This document shows, piece by piece, positions 51,718 to 60,741 of a stretch of DNA of 64,000 nucleotides. The stretch is from CAVQRB01 sp963715055. Its GTDB lineage: Bacteria; Pseudomonadota; Alphaproteobacteria; Rhodobacterales; Rhodobacteraceae. The notes under the pieces are model-generated. The model was not told the DNA's origin. It saw only the letters and a list, made by a program, of their open reading frames with translations, and made no database searches. The DNA lies in the NCBI GenBank assembly GCA_963715055.1, contig CAVQRB010000017.1, positions 124,001 through 188,000 of the forward strand. Reading direction: 5' to 3'. Position numbers and translations under genes: made by a program. Within the stretch, counting starts at the first letter, position 1. Every line of letters starts with the position of its first letter.

Positions 51718-52319
51718 GTCGCGACCCTTTGCTGAAATTGCTGTTCTGTCAGATGGTATTTCGCGGAAATGAATTCTTCCGCCCGCCTGATCCATCCGCC
51801 CTTGTGACCGGACCGTGTCCGGGCGTATTTCCTGCTGGCCGCACGGCGATCGGCGATGCGGAAGTAGTAGTTCCGCCGCGCGATCCCGTAGGCATCGACC
51901 AGATGGTCCGGCGCCGAGAGATAGGCCGCCTGCGCCGCCGCGATGCTCTTCGGACCGAGGACCCCGTCGACGGCAAGGTCATGGCCCATCTCGTTGAGCA
52001 TGCGCTGCAGAATACGGACCGCATTGCCGCCGGCATTGACATACATGTCGAACACCGAGGCATGCAGCGGGTCCGGCAGGAGCGCGATCAACGGCTTCTC
52101 AAAGTAGTGCCTGACGAATATGTCGACCGCTTGCTCCCGCGTAAGCGCGCGCACGTCGGAGATGCTCACACTCCCATCGCGGTCAAGATCAAGGCCGAGA
52201 CTGCGCATCGTGTGAATGGTGACGCCGAAATTCGTGGCCCCGCCCGGATCATCGGGGTCATTCACAAAGCCGCCCTCACGGGCGACGATTTCGCGGGCGA
52301 TCTGCTGCACTGTCTTCAT
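51708..52319 (-). CDS. GH108-type N-acetylmuramidase endolysin
   Basis: 203 residues from the ATG at 52319 (AGGGGA 6 nt upstream); a longer frame starts at 52367. REGGFVNDPDDPGGATNFGVT (residues about 14-34) is the glycoside hydrolase 108 signature with the catalytic Glu at E15. LDLDRDGSVSISDVRALT (about 43-60) looks like a single EF-hand/dockerin-type loop, seen in some relatives. A C-terminal peptidoglycan-binding-like segment carries DGVLGPKSI. No signal peptide, so release to the wall would need the holin. In Rhodobacter such an endolysin-holin pair lyses a cell subset to release GTA particles. Confidence 0.87.
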   Translation of the reverse strand: MKTVQQIAREIVAREGGFVNDPDDPGGATNFGVTIHTMRSLGLDLDRDGSVSISDVRALTREQAVDIFVRHYFEKPLIALLPDPLHASVFDMYVNAGGNAVRILQRMLNEMGHDLAVDGVLGPKSIAAAQAAYLSAPDHLVDAYGIARRNYYFRIADRRAASRKYARTRSGHKGGWIRRAEEFISAKYHLTEQQFQQRVATWV

Positions 52320-52399
52320 TGCTGTCCCCTTGCACGCAACATCGAGAGCGCAAGAATGGGCAGGCAATGATTAAGAACGGACGAGGTGACCGAACGGTG
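52320..52399 (-). promoter_or_regulatory. Upstream region of the endolysin-holin pair
   Basis: 80 bp between ccmE and the endolysin. It carries one TTAA half-site (52371-52374) and no full TTAA-N7-TTAAC. A dedicated promoter is possible, since this gap is much larger than the 6-bp argC-ccmE junction. Confidence 0.35.
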
Positions 52400-52843
52400 T
52401 CAGCCTTCGGGGGCCTTGTAGACGCCTTGTTCCTTCAAGGCGTCAACGACTTCCTTGGGCATGTAGGTCTCATCATGTTTTGCAAGGATTTCAGTGGCTT
52501 CAAAGACGCCGTTCACCAAACTTCCGGTGCCCACCATACCCTGATTCTCCTCGAAGAGATCAGGCAGAACGCCTGTGTATGTCACCGCGACGGCAGCACC
52601 GCCGTCGGTCACGCTGAAACGGATGGTCTCGCCCTGTCCGCGAATGATGGAGCCTTCCTCGACCAACCCGCCGATCCGGAACACTTCCGTCGGCGACGGC
52701 GGTTCGGCCACGACCTGGCTCGGAGCGCGGAAGAAGTTGATCCCGTCCCGCATGGCGTAGCCGATGAGCGCCGTCGACAGCGCCAAGGCCGCGAAAGCGA
52801 CGAGGATCACCTGGATGCGTCTTTGTTTCTTGAGGCTCTTCAT
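52400..52843 (-). CDS. ccmE: Cytochrome c maturation heme chaperone CcmE
   Basis: 147 residues: N-terminal anchor (about 10-30), OB-fold domain with RIGGLVEEGSI and FSVTDGGAAVAVTYTGVLPDLF, and the heme-binding LAKHDETYMP with the covalent His. It receives heme from CcmC and hands it to CcmF. It follows argC by 6 bp. The ccmF gene it serves is 1.3 kb away, beyond the endolysin-holin pair. Confidence 0.94.
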   Translation of the reverse strand: MKSLKKQRRIQVILVAFAALALSTALIGYAMRDGINFFRAPSQVVAEPPSPTEVFRIGGLVEEGSIIRGQGETIRFSVTDGGAAVAVTYTGVLPDLFEENQGMVGTGSLVNGVFEATEILAKHDETYMPKEVVDALKEQGVYKAPEG

Positions 52844-52849
52844 CTCATC

Positions 52850-53878
52850 TCACGGAAACAGCGGGGCCATCATCAACCCCTCGGTCTCCTCGATATCTAA
52901 CATCAGGTTGGCGTTTTGCAACGCCTGCCCGCTTGAACCCTTGGTGAGGTTGTCCAGTGCGCCGATCACGAGGGCCCGCCCCTCGGTCCGGTCCCCGACC
53001 ACGCCGATGTGACAGAAGTTGGACCCCCTGATGTGCCGCGTGCTCGGTGCCTCGCCGAACGGCAGCACGATGATGAAGGGCTCATCCGCATAGGCCTGGA
53101 CCAGCGTGGCATGGATCGCTTGTGCGTCGCCCTTGACGTAGGTCGTCGCGAGGATGCCACGGTTGGCCGGTATCAGATGCGGCGTGAACTGCACCCGGAC
53201 TGGACGCCCGGCAAGCGCGCTGAACTCCTGGTCGAACTCCCCCAGATGCCGGTGCGTGCCGCCGATCGAATAGGCGTGGTACCCTTCGGACAACTCCGCA
53301 TGCAGCAGGTTCTCCTTCAAGCTCCGCCCGGCGCCGGATACGGCGCATTTCATGTCCAGAATGATCTCGTCGAGGTCGATCACGCCCGCCGTGATCAGAG
53401 GCCGCAATATGAACTGTCCGGTCGCCGCATTGCATCCTGTGCCCGCGACGAGGCGGGCGGCACTGATCTCCTTGCGGTAGAACTCGGTCAAGCCGTAGAC
53501 AGCTTCCTTCTGCTGCGCGAGTGCGGCGTGATCGTTGCCATACCACTTCTTGTACTCGGCCGGATCGCGCAGGCGGAAATCGGCGCTGAGATCGACGATC
53601 TTCAGCGTCGCAGGGAGTGCTGCGATCACCTCCTGGCTGGTCTTGTGCGGCAGGGCGCAAAAACACAGATCGATGTTTGCAAAGTCGATCTCCTCGATTT
53701 GCAAAAGCTGCGGCAGGTCGAGGTGTCGCAGATGCGGAAAGACTTGCGCGATGCTCTGTCCGGCCTTGGAATTGGCACCGAGCGCCGCGATCTTCATGGC
53801 GGAGTGCCCGGCGATCAGCCGGATGAGCTCTGCCCCAGTATATCCCGAAGCGCCGAGAATCGCGATGTTGTAGGTCAT
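52850..53878 (-). CDS. argC: N-acetyl-gamma-glutamyl-phosphate reductase
   Basis: 342 residues, type I ArgC. ILGASGYTGAELIRL (NADP loop), VDLSADFRL, YGLTEFYR, the catalytic Cys in VAGTGCNAATGQFIL and the His-containing GTHRHLGEFDQE are present. Third step of arginine synthesis. 26 bp separate it from murI upstream. Confidence 0.96.
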   Translation of the reverse strand: MTYNIAILGASGYTGAELIRLIAGHSAMKIAALGANSKAGQSIAQVFPHLRHLDLPQLLQIEEIDFANIDLCFCALPHKTSQEVIAALPATLKIVDLSADFRLRDPAEYKKWYGNDHAALAQQKEAVYGLTEFYRKEISAARLVAGTGCNAATGQFILRPLITAGVIDLDEIILDMKCAVSGAGRSLKENLLHAELSEGYHAYSIGGTHRHLGEFDQEFSALAGRPVRVQFTPHLIPANRGILATTYVKGDAQAIHATLVQAYADEPFIIVLPFGEAPSTRHIRGSNFCHIGVVGDRTEGRALVIGALDNLTKGSSGQALQNANLMLDIEETEGLMMAPLFP

Positions 53879-53904
53879 GGAGGGATCCGTTTCGAAAATG
53901 AGAG

Positions 53905-54714
53905 TCAGGCGGCCGTGAAGGTGATGGGCCGTCGCAGGAACTGGGTCGCGCGGTCACTGACCCGTTTCGGATTGCCCGTGGTCAGAAAGGCGGCAGACCC
54001 GCCGCCGATCTTGCCCGGATGACGTTCCAGGTAATCCGCAAGGCTTTCGGCCACCAGCGCTGCCTGGCTGAAGACCTGCACCTCCGGTCCCAGCGCCTCC
54101 TGGAAGGCCGCCTGCATCAGCGGATAATGCGTGCACCCCAGGATCGCCGCATCGGGCGCGGGCATCTTGCGCCTCAGCGCATCCACATGCGAGCGCACGA
54201 GCGCCTCCGCCAGCAACGTGTCGCCATCCTCGATGGCATCCACAACGCCGCCACAGGCCTGTGCCTCGACATCCACCCCGATGGCACGAAAGGCCAGCTC
54301 GCGCTGGAAGGCGCGACTTGCCACCGTCGCGGGCGTAGCAAAGAGCGCCACATGCTTCACGGCGACCTCGCGCGGCGGCGAGTTGTCGCCCCACTGGCGC
54401 TCGGTCAGGGCTTCGATGAGCGGCACGAAAACGCCCAGAATGCGCTTGTCCGCCGGCACCCAGCTTTCCTGCATCCGGCGCAAGGCAGCAGCGGAAGCCG
54501 TATTGCAGGCCAGGATCACAAGGTCGCATCCGGCATCGAAGAGCCGCTGCACGCTGGCGCAGGTCAGGGCGAAAATATCATCCGCAGTGCGCACGCCGTA
54601 GGGCGCATGCGCGCTGTCGGCGAGGTAGACGAAGGGAACCTCCGGCAGCCGTTTCTCGACCGCCTCGAGCACCGTGAGCCCCCCCAGGCCACTGTCAAAA
54701 ATACCAACCGCCAT
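53905..54714 (-). CDS. murI: Glutamate racemase
   Basis: 269 residues. GIFDSGLGGLTVL carries the catalytic-acid region, VYLADSAHAPYG follows, the first catalytic Cys is in LVILACNTASAAAL and the second in AILGCTHYPLM. Makes D-glutamate for peptidoglycan. It sits between an acyltransferase and argC in the minus-strand run, with gaps below 30 bp. Confidence 0.95.
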   Translation of the reverse strand: MAVGIFDSGLGGLTVLEAVEKRLPEVPFVYLADSAHAPYGVRTADDIFALTCASVQRLFDAGCDLVILACNTASAAALRRMQESWVPADKRILGVFVPLIEALTERQWGDNSPPREVAVKHVALFATPATVASRAFQRELAFRAIGVDVEAQACGGVVDAIEDGDTLLAEALVRSHVDALRRKMPAPDAAILGCTHYPLMQAAFQEALGPEVQVFSQAALVAESLADYLERHPGKIGGGSAAFLTTGNPKRVSDRATQFLRRPITFTAA

Positions 54715-54741
54715 CGCTTGCGTGCCCCATGTGGCACCTGT

Positions 54742-55626
54742 TCAAGACCGATGCCGTTCCTCGAATTCATACCCCAGATCGAAATTCTTCTCGGGGTCCG
54801 TGGAGAGGTCATACGTGGCTTTTCGAAGGAAATCCATCATCGCTTTGCTGTCTTTTGCAAAGGGATCGAGGACCTCACGCGGGATCGGCGCACCGATCGA
54901 CAATCGCACCGGCGTGTCAACGCGCTTGCCGAATTCCTTGATCAACAAGCCCATGCGCAAGATGTAATGGGTATGGCTCGCGATCTGGAACAATCTGCTG
55001 GTATGTCCGTCGAAATACATCGGCACGATCGTCGCCTGCGACTTGGCGATCATGCGGGCGGTGAACCCGCGCCAGCCGGGATCCATGGGGCGGGAAAACG
55101 GCCGGATGGCTGTGCTCACGGTACCGCCCGGAAAAATCCCGATGGCACCGCCGCCCGCAAGGTAGGTCAAGGCCGTCTTGCGGGTCTCGATGTTGAGCGC
55201 CAGGGCCTCCTTCGTCTCCTCGAAACTGATGGGAAGGATGATCCGGTTCAGATCCTGGGCCTTGCGGAACACCGAATTCGCAAGGATCCGGAAATCGCCG
55301 CGCGTCCGGGCCAGGATATGGCCCATCACGAGTCCGTCGAGAATGCCGTAGGGGTGGTTGGCGATGAGGATGAGCGGGCCTTCGCGAGGGATGCTCTCCA
55401 GTGACCCTCGGGCGATATCGAGCGTCAGGCCATAGCGCTCCACCATGACCTCGAAAAAATCGCGCCCGGCCGCGACCTCGGCTTCATAGCCCTGTGCCCG
55501 CCTGATCAGTTGCAGCCGACCGGTCGTGTTTTCCATGACGCGAATCAAGGCGCGCCCCGCGCGGGTCGCCGCCGAATAGGAGTAGCTTATGTCATGCGCG
55601 ATGGAGGCTTGGCGCATCATGCCCAT
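54742..55626 (-). CDS. Lysophospholipid/ornithine-lipid type acyltransferase
   Basis: 294 residues. The acyltransferase box is ANHPYGILDG (NHPxGxxD variant of HxxxxD, about residues 89-98), followed by ISFEETKEAL and FPGGTVSTA, which place it with hemolysin-like LPLAT proteins such as the OlsA-related enzymes. It would acylate a lysophospholipid or lyso-ornithine lipid at the inner membrane. It begins a tight run with murI and argC. Confidence 0.85.
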   Translation of the reverse strand: MGMMRQASIAHDISYSYSAATRAGRALIRVMENTTGRLQLIRRAQGYEAEVAAGRDFFEVMVERYGLTLDIARGSLESIPREGPLILIANHPYGILDGLVMGHILARTRGDFRILANSVFRKAQDLNRIILPISFEETKEALALNIETRKTALTYLAGGGAIGIFPGGTVSTAIRPFSRPMDPGWRGFTARMIAKSQATIVPMYFDGHTSRLFQIASHTHYILRMGLLIKEFGKRVDTPVRLSIGAPIPREVLDPFAKDSKAMMDFLRKATYDLSTDPEKNFDLGYEFEERHRS

Positions 55627-55704
55627 GGGTGTCTCCGGAAAATGACCCTGACTTCATCCTTGGAAGATGTCGATATTGCATGAACATGACGTTGCGGTGA
55701 CGCT

Positions 55705-58700
55705 CTATTCGGCAGCCTGAGCCCGCGCAGGGCCGCCTGCGCGGATCGCCGCCAGCAACTCCTCGCGCCGCTTGGCCGCTTTCGCTTCGTTGGCGAGTTT
55801 GACCGGCCCGAAGCCCTTGATGTCAAGCGGCAGCTGCGCCAGCGCCGCGATCGCGGGCCGGGTCGCCTCGTCGAGCTTCGGCAGGACCTCCTTCATGTCC
55901 CTCTCGTATTGCCGGATGAGCCGCCGCTCCATCCGCCGCTCTGACGTATAGCCGAAAATGTCGAACGGGGTGCCGCGCAGGATTTTCAACGCCGAGAGCC
56001 ACCGCAAGGGCCGTTCCAGCCAAGGCCCGAATTCCCGCTTCATCGGCCGTCCCTCCGGTCCCTCCCTCGAGAGAAGGGGCGGTGCCAGATTGAAGGTCAT
56101 GCGAAAATCGCCCTCGAACTCTGCCTGCGCCTTCTCACGGCTGCTGAGCAGCAGGCGCGCGACTTCGTACTCATCCTTGTAGGCCAGGAGTTTATGATAA
56201 CCCTTTGCCGCCGCCTCGCGCACCGTCCGGTCGGCGATGCCGTCGAGAAATCGCGTATAGCGCCGCGCCAAACGCTTGCCCTGATAGGCTTCGAGATGGC
56301 CCTTGCGGAAGGCGATCTGCTCGTCGAGGGATTTCGGCAGCGCGATCACATTGGGCGTCAGCAGCGCCTGCGCCTCTTTCGGATGGAGAACCGCCCAGCG
56401 GCCAATCTCGAACGCACGCAGGTTGCGTTCCACCGCCGCACCATTGAGCCCGATCGCTTCGGTGATCGCGTCATGGCTCAACGGAACCAGCCCGCGCTGC
56501 CAAGCCGCGCCGAAGATCATCATGTTGGAGTAAATGGAATCGCCCAGCACGGCCTTCGCCAGATCGGAGGCATCAAAGAGGTCCACCCGCTCCTTCAACC
56601 GCGCCTGAAGCGCCAGTTCCAGCCGCGCGCTCGGCAGTTGGAATTCCGTGTTGCGGGTGAAATCGCCGGTGATGATCTCATGGCTGTTCACCACCGCGCC
56701 GGTCTGGCCGCTTCGGGTCAGACCGAGGGTCTTGGCCCCCGCCGAGACCACCAGATCGCCGCCGATCAGGGCGTGAGCCTCGCCCGTCGCTACGCGGATC
56801 GCGCTAATGTCGGAAGGGTTGTTCGCGAGGCGACAGTGGATGTGAACCGCACCGCCCTTCTGCGCAAGGCCCGCCATTTCCATCATGCCAGCGCCCTTGC
56901 CGTCGAGCTGCGCTGCCTGTGCCATCACCGCACCGATCGTGACGACGCCTGTGCCGCCGACGCCGGTGATGACCACGTTCCACGTTCCGTCAATCTCGGG
57001 CAGTTCAGGGGCCGGCAGGTCGGGAAGATCAAGCTTCGAGGTCGGATCTTTGCGCAGCTTTGCGCCTTCGAGCGTGACGAAAGATGGGCAAAACCCCTTG
57101 ATACAGCTGAAATCCTTGTTGCAGGAGGATTGATCGATTGCCCGCTTGCGCCCCAGTTCGGTTTCCTTCGGCACGATGGAGACGCAGTTCGACTGCACCC
57201 CGCAATCGCCGCAGCCCTCGCAGACATCCGTGTTGATGAAGACGCGCTTGTCCGGATCGGGAAAGAGTCCACGTTTGCGGCGGCGACGTTTTTCGGCAGC
57301 GCAGGTCTGGACATAAACAATCGCCGACACGCCGGGCGTCTTTGCAAACTTCTGCTGGACAGTTTGCAAATGCGCGCGCTCATGGGTTTCGACGCCCTTG
57401 AAATCGGCCAGATCGACGTCTTCCTTTTCATCGTAGACAACGGCGATATGCGGCACCCCCATGGCTTGCAATTCGCGCACAATTCGCGGCGCATCGAGGC
57501 CGCCCTCATTGCCCTGCCCACCGGTCATCGCCACCGCGTCATTGAACAGGATCTTGAAGGTGATTGTCGTATTGGTCGCGAGCGCCGCCCGGATCGCCTG
57601 CACGCCCGAGTGGTTGTAGGTACCATCCCCGAGGTTCTGGAAGACATGCTCGCGCTTGGAGAAGGGCGCCTCGCCGATCCAGTTGGCGCCCTCGCCGCCC
57701 ATATGGGTGAAACCCACGGTCTCGCGGTCCATCCACTGCACCATGTAGTGGCAGCCGATGCCGGCATAGGCGCGCGATCCTTCAGGCAGTTTCGTGGAGG
57801 AGTTGTGCGGGCACCCGGAACAGAAATAGGGCAACCGTTCGGCGATGTTTTCGGCATTGTCGTTGCGCCGCGCCTCGGCGAGCACGCGCAGCCCGGCCTG
57901 CATCCGCTCGGTGTCGCGACCCTCTTCGATCAGGATGCCGCCGAGCTTCTCGGCGATCATCACCGGGTCGAGCGCGCCGCGCGTCGGGAAAAGTTCCTCG
58001 CCATGTTCGAGCCCCGCGCCGCCACCCTTGTACCACCCATAGACGCGCCGGTGCTGGTCGGAGAAGAGCGCCTCCTTGATCTGCACCTCGATCAGCTTGC
58101 GCTTTTCCTCCACCACGACGATGAGATCGAGCCCCTCGGCCCATTCGTGAAACCCGCGCATGTCGAGCGGAAAGGTCTGCCCGACCTTGTAGGTGGTGAT
58201 GCCAAGCCGCTCGGCCTCGGCCTCGTCGATGTTGAGAAGCGAAAGCGCATGTACCAGATCGAGCCAGTTCTTGCCCGCCGCCACAAGTCCGATGCGCGCG
58301 CCGCGCTTGCCCCAGACCCGCTTGTCCATCCGGTTGGCGTGCGAAAATGCTTCCGCCGCGAACCGCTTGTAGTCGATCATCCGCGCTTCACGTTCCGCCG
58401 CCGTGTCCGACAGGCGGATATTCAGCCCGCCCTCGGGCATCGCGAACTCCGGGTTGACGAAAGAGTAGCGATCCAGCCCGACATCGACCACCGATGTGAC
58501 CTCGACCGTGTCCTTCATCGTCTTGAGGCCGACCCAGAGACCGGAAAAACGGCTGAGCGCATAGCCGTAAAGCCCAAAATCGATGATCTCCTGCACGCCT
58601 GCCGGGCTGACCACGGGCATGTAGGTATCCACCATGGCCCATTCGGACTGGTGCAATACGGTAGAGCTTTCGCCGGTATGGTCGTCGCCCATGGCCATGA

Positions 58701-59121
58701 TCACGCCGCCGAGCTTCGAGGTGCCCGCCATGTTGGCGTGGCGCATGACGTCGCCGGACCGGTCTACCCCCGGCCCCTTGCCGTACCAGAGCCCGAAGAC
58801 ACCATCGAACTTGCCCTCTCCGCGCAATTCCGCCTGCTGCGCACCCCAGAGGGCGGTCGCCGCCAGATCCTCGTTCAGGCCCGGCTGAAACACGATATCG
58901 CTGGCGGTGAGTTGCTTGAGCGCACGCTGCATCTGCATGTCCACGGCCCCAAGCGGCGAACCGCGATATCCGGTCACAAGCCCTGCGGTATGGTGGCCTG
59001 CCGCCTTGTCCAGAGCCTTCTGCATCAGCATCAGCCGCACAAGCGCCTGAGTGCCGTTCAGCAGAACCGGCGACTTTTCAAGATCGAAGCGGTCATTCAG
59101 CGAAATCTTCTGCGTGCTCAT
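55705..59121 (-). CDS. Indolepyruvate ferredoxin oxidoreductase, fused subunits
   Basis: 1,138 residues from the ATG at 59121 (GGGGAGG upstream); the frame is open to 59265. Domains in order: pyruvate-ferredoxin-oxidoreductase-type thiamine domain (GYRGSPLGAVD, GLWYGKGPGVDR), the C-terminal TPP-binding domain (CSGCPHNSS, GGEGANWIGEAPF), cysteine clusters VCEGCGDCG and SCNKDFSCIKGFCPS, and the gamma-type domain (GVGGTGVVTIGAVMAQAA). It decarboxylates aryl pyruvates, reducing an electron carrier, in aromatic amino-acid breakdown. The divergent LysR gene and a dyad between them suggest its regulator. Confidence 0.93.
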   Translation of the reverse strand: MSTQKISLNDRFDLEKSPVLLNGTQALVRLMLMQKALDKAAGHHTAGLVTGYRGSPLGAVDMQMQRALKQLTASDIVFQPGLNEDLAATALWGAQQAELRGEGKFDGVFGLWYGKGPGVDRSGDVMRHANMAGTSKLGGVIMAMGDDHTGESSTVLHQSEWAMVDTYMPVVSPAGVQEIIDFGLYGYALSRFSGLWVGLKTMKDTVEVTSVVDVGLDRYSFVNPEFAMPEGGLNIRLSDTAAEREARMIDYKRFAAEAFSHANRMDKRVWGKRGARIGLVAAGKNWLDLVHALSLLNIDEAEAERLGITTYKVGQTFPLDMRGFHEWAEGLDLIVVVEEKRKLIEVQIKEALFSDQHRRVYGWYKGGGAGLEHGEELFPTRGALDPVMIAEKLGGILIEEGRDTERMQAGLRVLAEARRNDNAENIAERLPYFCSGCPHNSSTKLPEGSRAYAGIGCHYMVQWMDRETVGFTHMGGEGANWIGEAPFSKREHVFQNLGDGTYNHSGVQAIRAALATNTTITFKILFNDAVAMTGGQGNEGGLDAPRIVRELQAMGVPHIAVVYDEKEDVDLADFKGVETHERAHLQTVQQKFAKTPGVSAIVYVQTCAAEKRRRRKRGLFPDPDKRVFINTDVCEGCGDCGVQSNCVSIVPKETELGRKRAIDQSSCNKDFSCIKGFCPSFVTLEGAKLRKDPTSKLDLPDLPAPELPEIDGTWNVVITGVGGTGVVTIGAVMAQAAQLDGKGAGMMEMAGLAQKGGAVHIHCRLANNPSDISAIRVATGEAHALIGGDLVVSAGAKTLGLTRSGQTGAVVNSHEIITGDFTRNTEFQLPSARLELALQARLKERVDLFDASDLAKAVLGDSIYSNMMIFGAAWQRGLVPLSHDAITEAIGLNGAAVERNLRAFEIGRWAVLHPKEAQALLTPNVIALPKSLDEQIAFRKGHLEAYQGKRLARRYTRFLDGIADRTVREAAAKGYHKLLAYKDEYEVARLLLSSREKAQAEFEGDFRMTFNLAPPLLSREGPEGRPMKREFGPWLERPLRWLSALKILRGTPFDIFGYTSERRMERRLIRQYERDMKEVLPKLDEATRPAIAALAQLPLDIKGFGPVKLANEAKAAKRREELLAAIRAGGPARAQAAE

Positions 59122-59171
59122 CGGGCGCCTCCCCAGCGTGGGTCCAGTGTTGCACATTTGAACTCGATAAT

Positions 59172-59190
59172 AGGTCACAATATATGACCT
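59172..59190. promoter_or_regulatory. LysR-type operator between the oxidoreductase and lysR genes
   Basis: AGGTCA-CAATATA-TGACCT is a perfect 6-bp dyad with a 7-bp centre; it contains TCA-N7-TGA, which fits the T-N11-A rule of LysR regulators. It is 51 bp from the oxidoreductase start and 101 bp from the lysR start, ideal for divergent control. Confidence 0.75.
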
Positions 59191-59290
59191 GTATAGGGTT
59201 TTTTCGGCGATTTCCGCCGGGGCGCGGTAACTTCTCTGTTTTTTCGGGTTAGATATCGCTAACACGCGATCAGGTCACTGGGGATGCGGT

Positions 59291-60187
59291 ATGGACTGGG
59301 ACAAGCTGAGAATTTTCCACGCGGTCGCCGATGCGGGCTCGCTGACCCACGCGGGCGACAAACTGAACCTCTCGCAATCCGCGGTGAGCCGTCAGATCCG
59401 TGCGCTGGAGGAAGCGCTCAACACCACGCTCTTTCACAGACATGCGCGCGGATTGATCCTGACCGAACAGGGCGAATTGCTCTTTGATGCGACCGCCGCC
59501 ATGACCAAGCGCCTCGATACTGCTGCCGCGCGGATCCGTGACAGTGAAGAGGAAGTCTTCGGCGAGTTGCGGGTCACCACGACCACCGGTTTCGGGACAT
59601 TGTGGCTGGCCCCGCGCCTGCCGAAACTCTACGAGAAATACCCCGATCTCAAGATTGACCTGATGCTAGAGGAACGCGTGCTCGACCTGCCGATGCGCGA
59701 GGCCGATGTCGCTATCCGCATGAAGGAGCCGAGCCAGGCCGATCTCATCCGCAAGAAGCTGATGATGATCAAGATGTGCCTCTACGCGACCCCCGATTAC
59801 CTCGCGATCAACGGCACGCCCAAGCGGATCGAGGACATCGCCAACCACCGCCTGATCTGCCAGAACACGGACAGCGATCAGGTCGGCGCGGGTTTGCGTC
59901 TGGTGCAACACCTCATGACCTTCGATATCCGCTCGCTCCTGACCGTCAACAACTACTTCGGTGTTCTGCAGGGCGTGCTCAACAACCTCGGAATAGGTGT
60001 CCTGCCCGACTACGTGACCGAGGATTTTCCCGACCTCGTTCAGGTCCTGCCCGACCTCGAATCAGCGGATGTACCCGTATTCCTCGCCTATCCGGAGGAA
60101 TTGCGGCACTCGCAGCGGGTTTCCGCCTTCAAGGACTTCGTGCAGGACGAGATCATTTCCTATCGCAAACGGTTGAAAGAAAATTGA
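59291..60187 (+). CDS. LysR-family transcriptional regulator
   Basis: 298 residues. N-terminal helix-turn-helix: MDWDKLRIFHAVADAGSLTHAG and LNLSQSAVSRQIRALEEALN; effector-binding domain from about residue 88 (GELRVTTTTGFGTLWLAPRLPKLYEKYPDL). The effector is unknown; an aryl-pyruvate or aromatic amino acid would make sense if it controls the divergent oxidoreductase. That link rests on orientation and the dyad alone. Confidence 0.9.
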   Translation: MDWDKLRIFHAVADAGSLTHAGDKLNLSQSAVSRQIRALEEALNTTLFHRHARGLILTEQGELLFDATAAMTKRLDTAAARIRDSEEEVFGELRVTTTTGFGTLWLAPRLPKLYEKYPDLKIDLMLEERVLDLPMREADVAIRMKEPSQADLIRKKLMMIKMCLYATPDYLAINGTPKRIEDIANHRLICQNTDSDQVGAGLRLVQHLMTFDIRSLLTVNNYFGVLQGVLNNLGIGVLPDYVTEDFPDLVQVLPDLESADVPVFLAYPEELRHSQRVSAFKDFVQDEIISYRKRLKEN

Positions 60188-60372
60188 AAATGCCGCGCAG
60201 GCGACAAGCCATGCAGAATTTGCATAGCAGACATGCCTTCGCAGATGCAGAAACTGCCTTGATCGACAGCACTGTGCCGCCTATTTCACCGTCATGAAGA
60301 CGCGGAAGCTTTGCTTTCCTCTTCATACCTCCCTGTTGGACTTGGCCGAGCTTCGCGCTCGGCCTTTTTTTT
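60188..60372 (+). ncRNA. Possible small RNA or structured 3' leader ending in a strong terminator
   Basis: Between the lysR stop and the terminator lie 150 bp with several short hairpins: ATGCA/TGCAT (60211-60215/60221-60225), GGAAGC-TTT-GCTTTCC near 60304-60319, and a CCTCCC single-stranded stretch just before the terminator. This arrangement resembles Rhodobacterales sRNAs with exposed CCUCC motifs. A 35-codon frame (60190-60297) lacks support. It may equally be only the lysR 3' UTR. Confidence 0.35.
60344..60372 (+). terminator. Rho-independent terminator
   Basis: GGCCGAGC-TTCGC-GCTCGGCC followed by eight T residues: a perfect 8-bp stem and strong T-run. It ends the lysR transcript and/or the candidate small RNA. 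Confidence 0.93.
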
Positions 60373-60741
60373 CGCGGGCCCTCAGTCGCAAGGCGCAGTC
60401 GCCTGCACGCACGACCGCTTTGAGCCCATTGCAAGACCTAGATGGGTCGCGCAGCATCCTTCCTATTGGGAGGCAAGTGGCCAACCAATCACTGCGTGTC
60501 GCGCCAGTGTCTCTTGAACCGGACAGATCTGTCATTGCGATTTTCGATCGTCACTTCCAAATCCCGCTCCTGAGCCGTCGAACGCTCCGTCTTGGACAGC
60601 AGATCCGGTACTACCTCTTGAAGCGGCTGATTTCAGGCGGGACAGATCCCCGAGGCTGACGATTGCCGGCTCAGGCGCCGGCGCTCGAGAAGACCGTGGT
60701 GGATAACCGCCTACTCAAAAGCGTTTGATCACGGCGTATCG
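60373..60741. other. 369-bp region without a supported gene
   Basis: Composition falls between native and the A/T-rich gene that follows. A short minus-strand frame (60466-60615 or so) has amino-acid-like periodicity but no start or ribosome site, and may be a remnant. I see no IS ends or att-like repeats. Confidence 0.45.

Noticed and set aside
60294..60659. 121-codon frame after lysR
   Set aside because: It runs through the strong terminator and has no ribosome site or domain.
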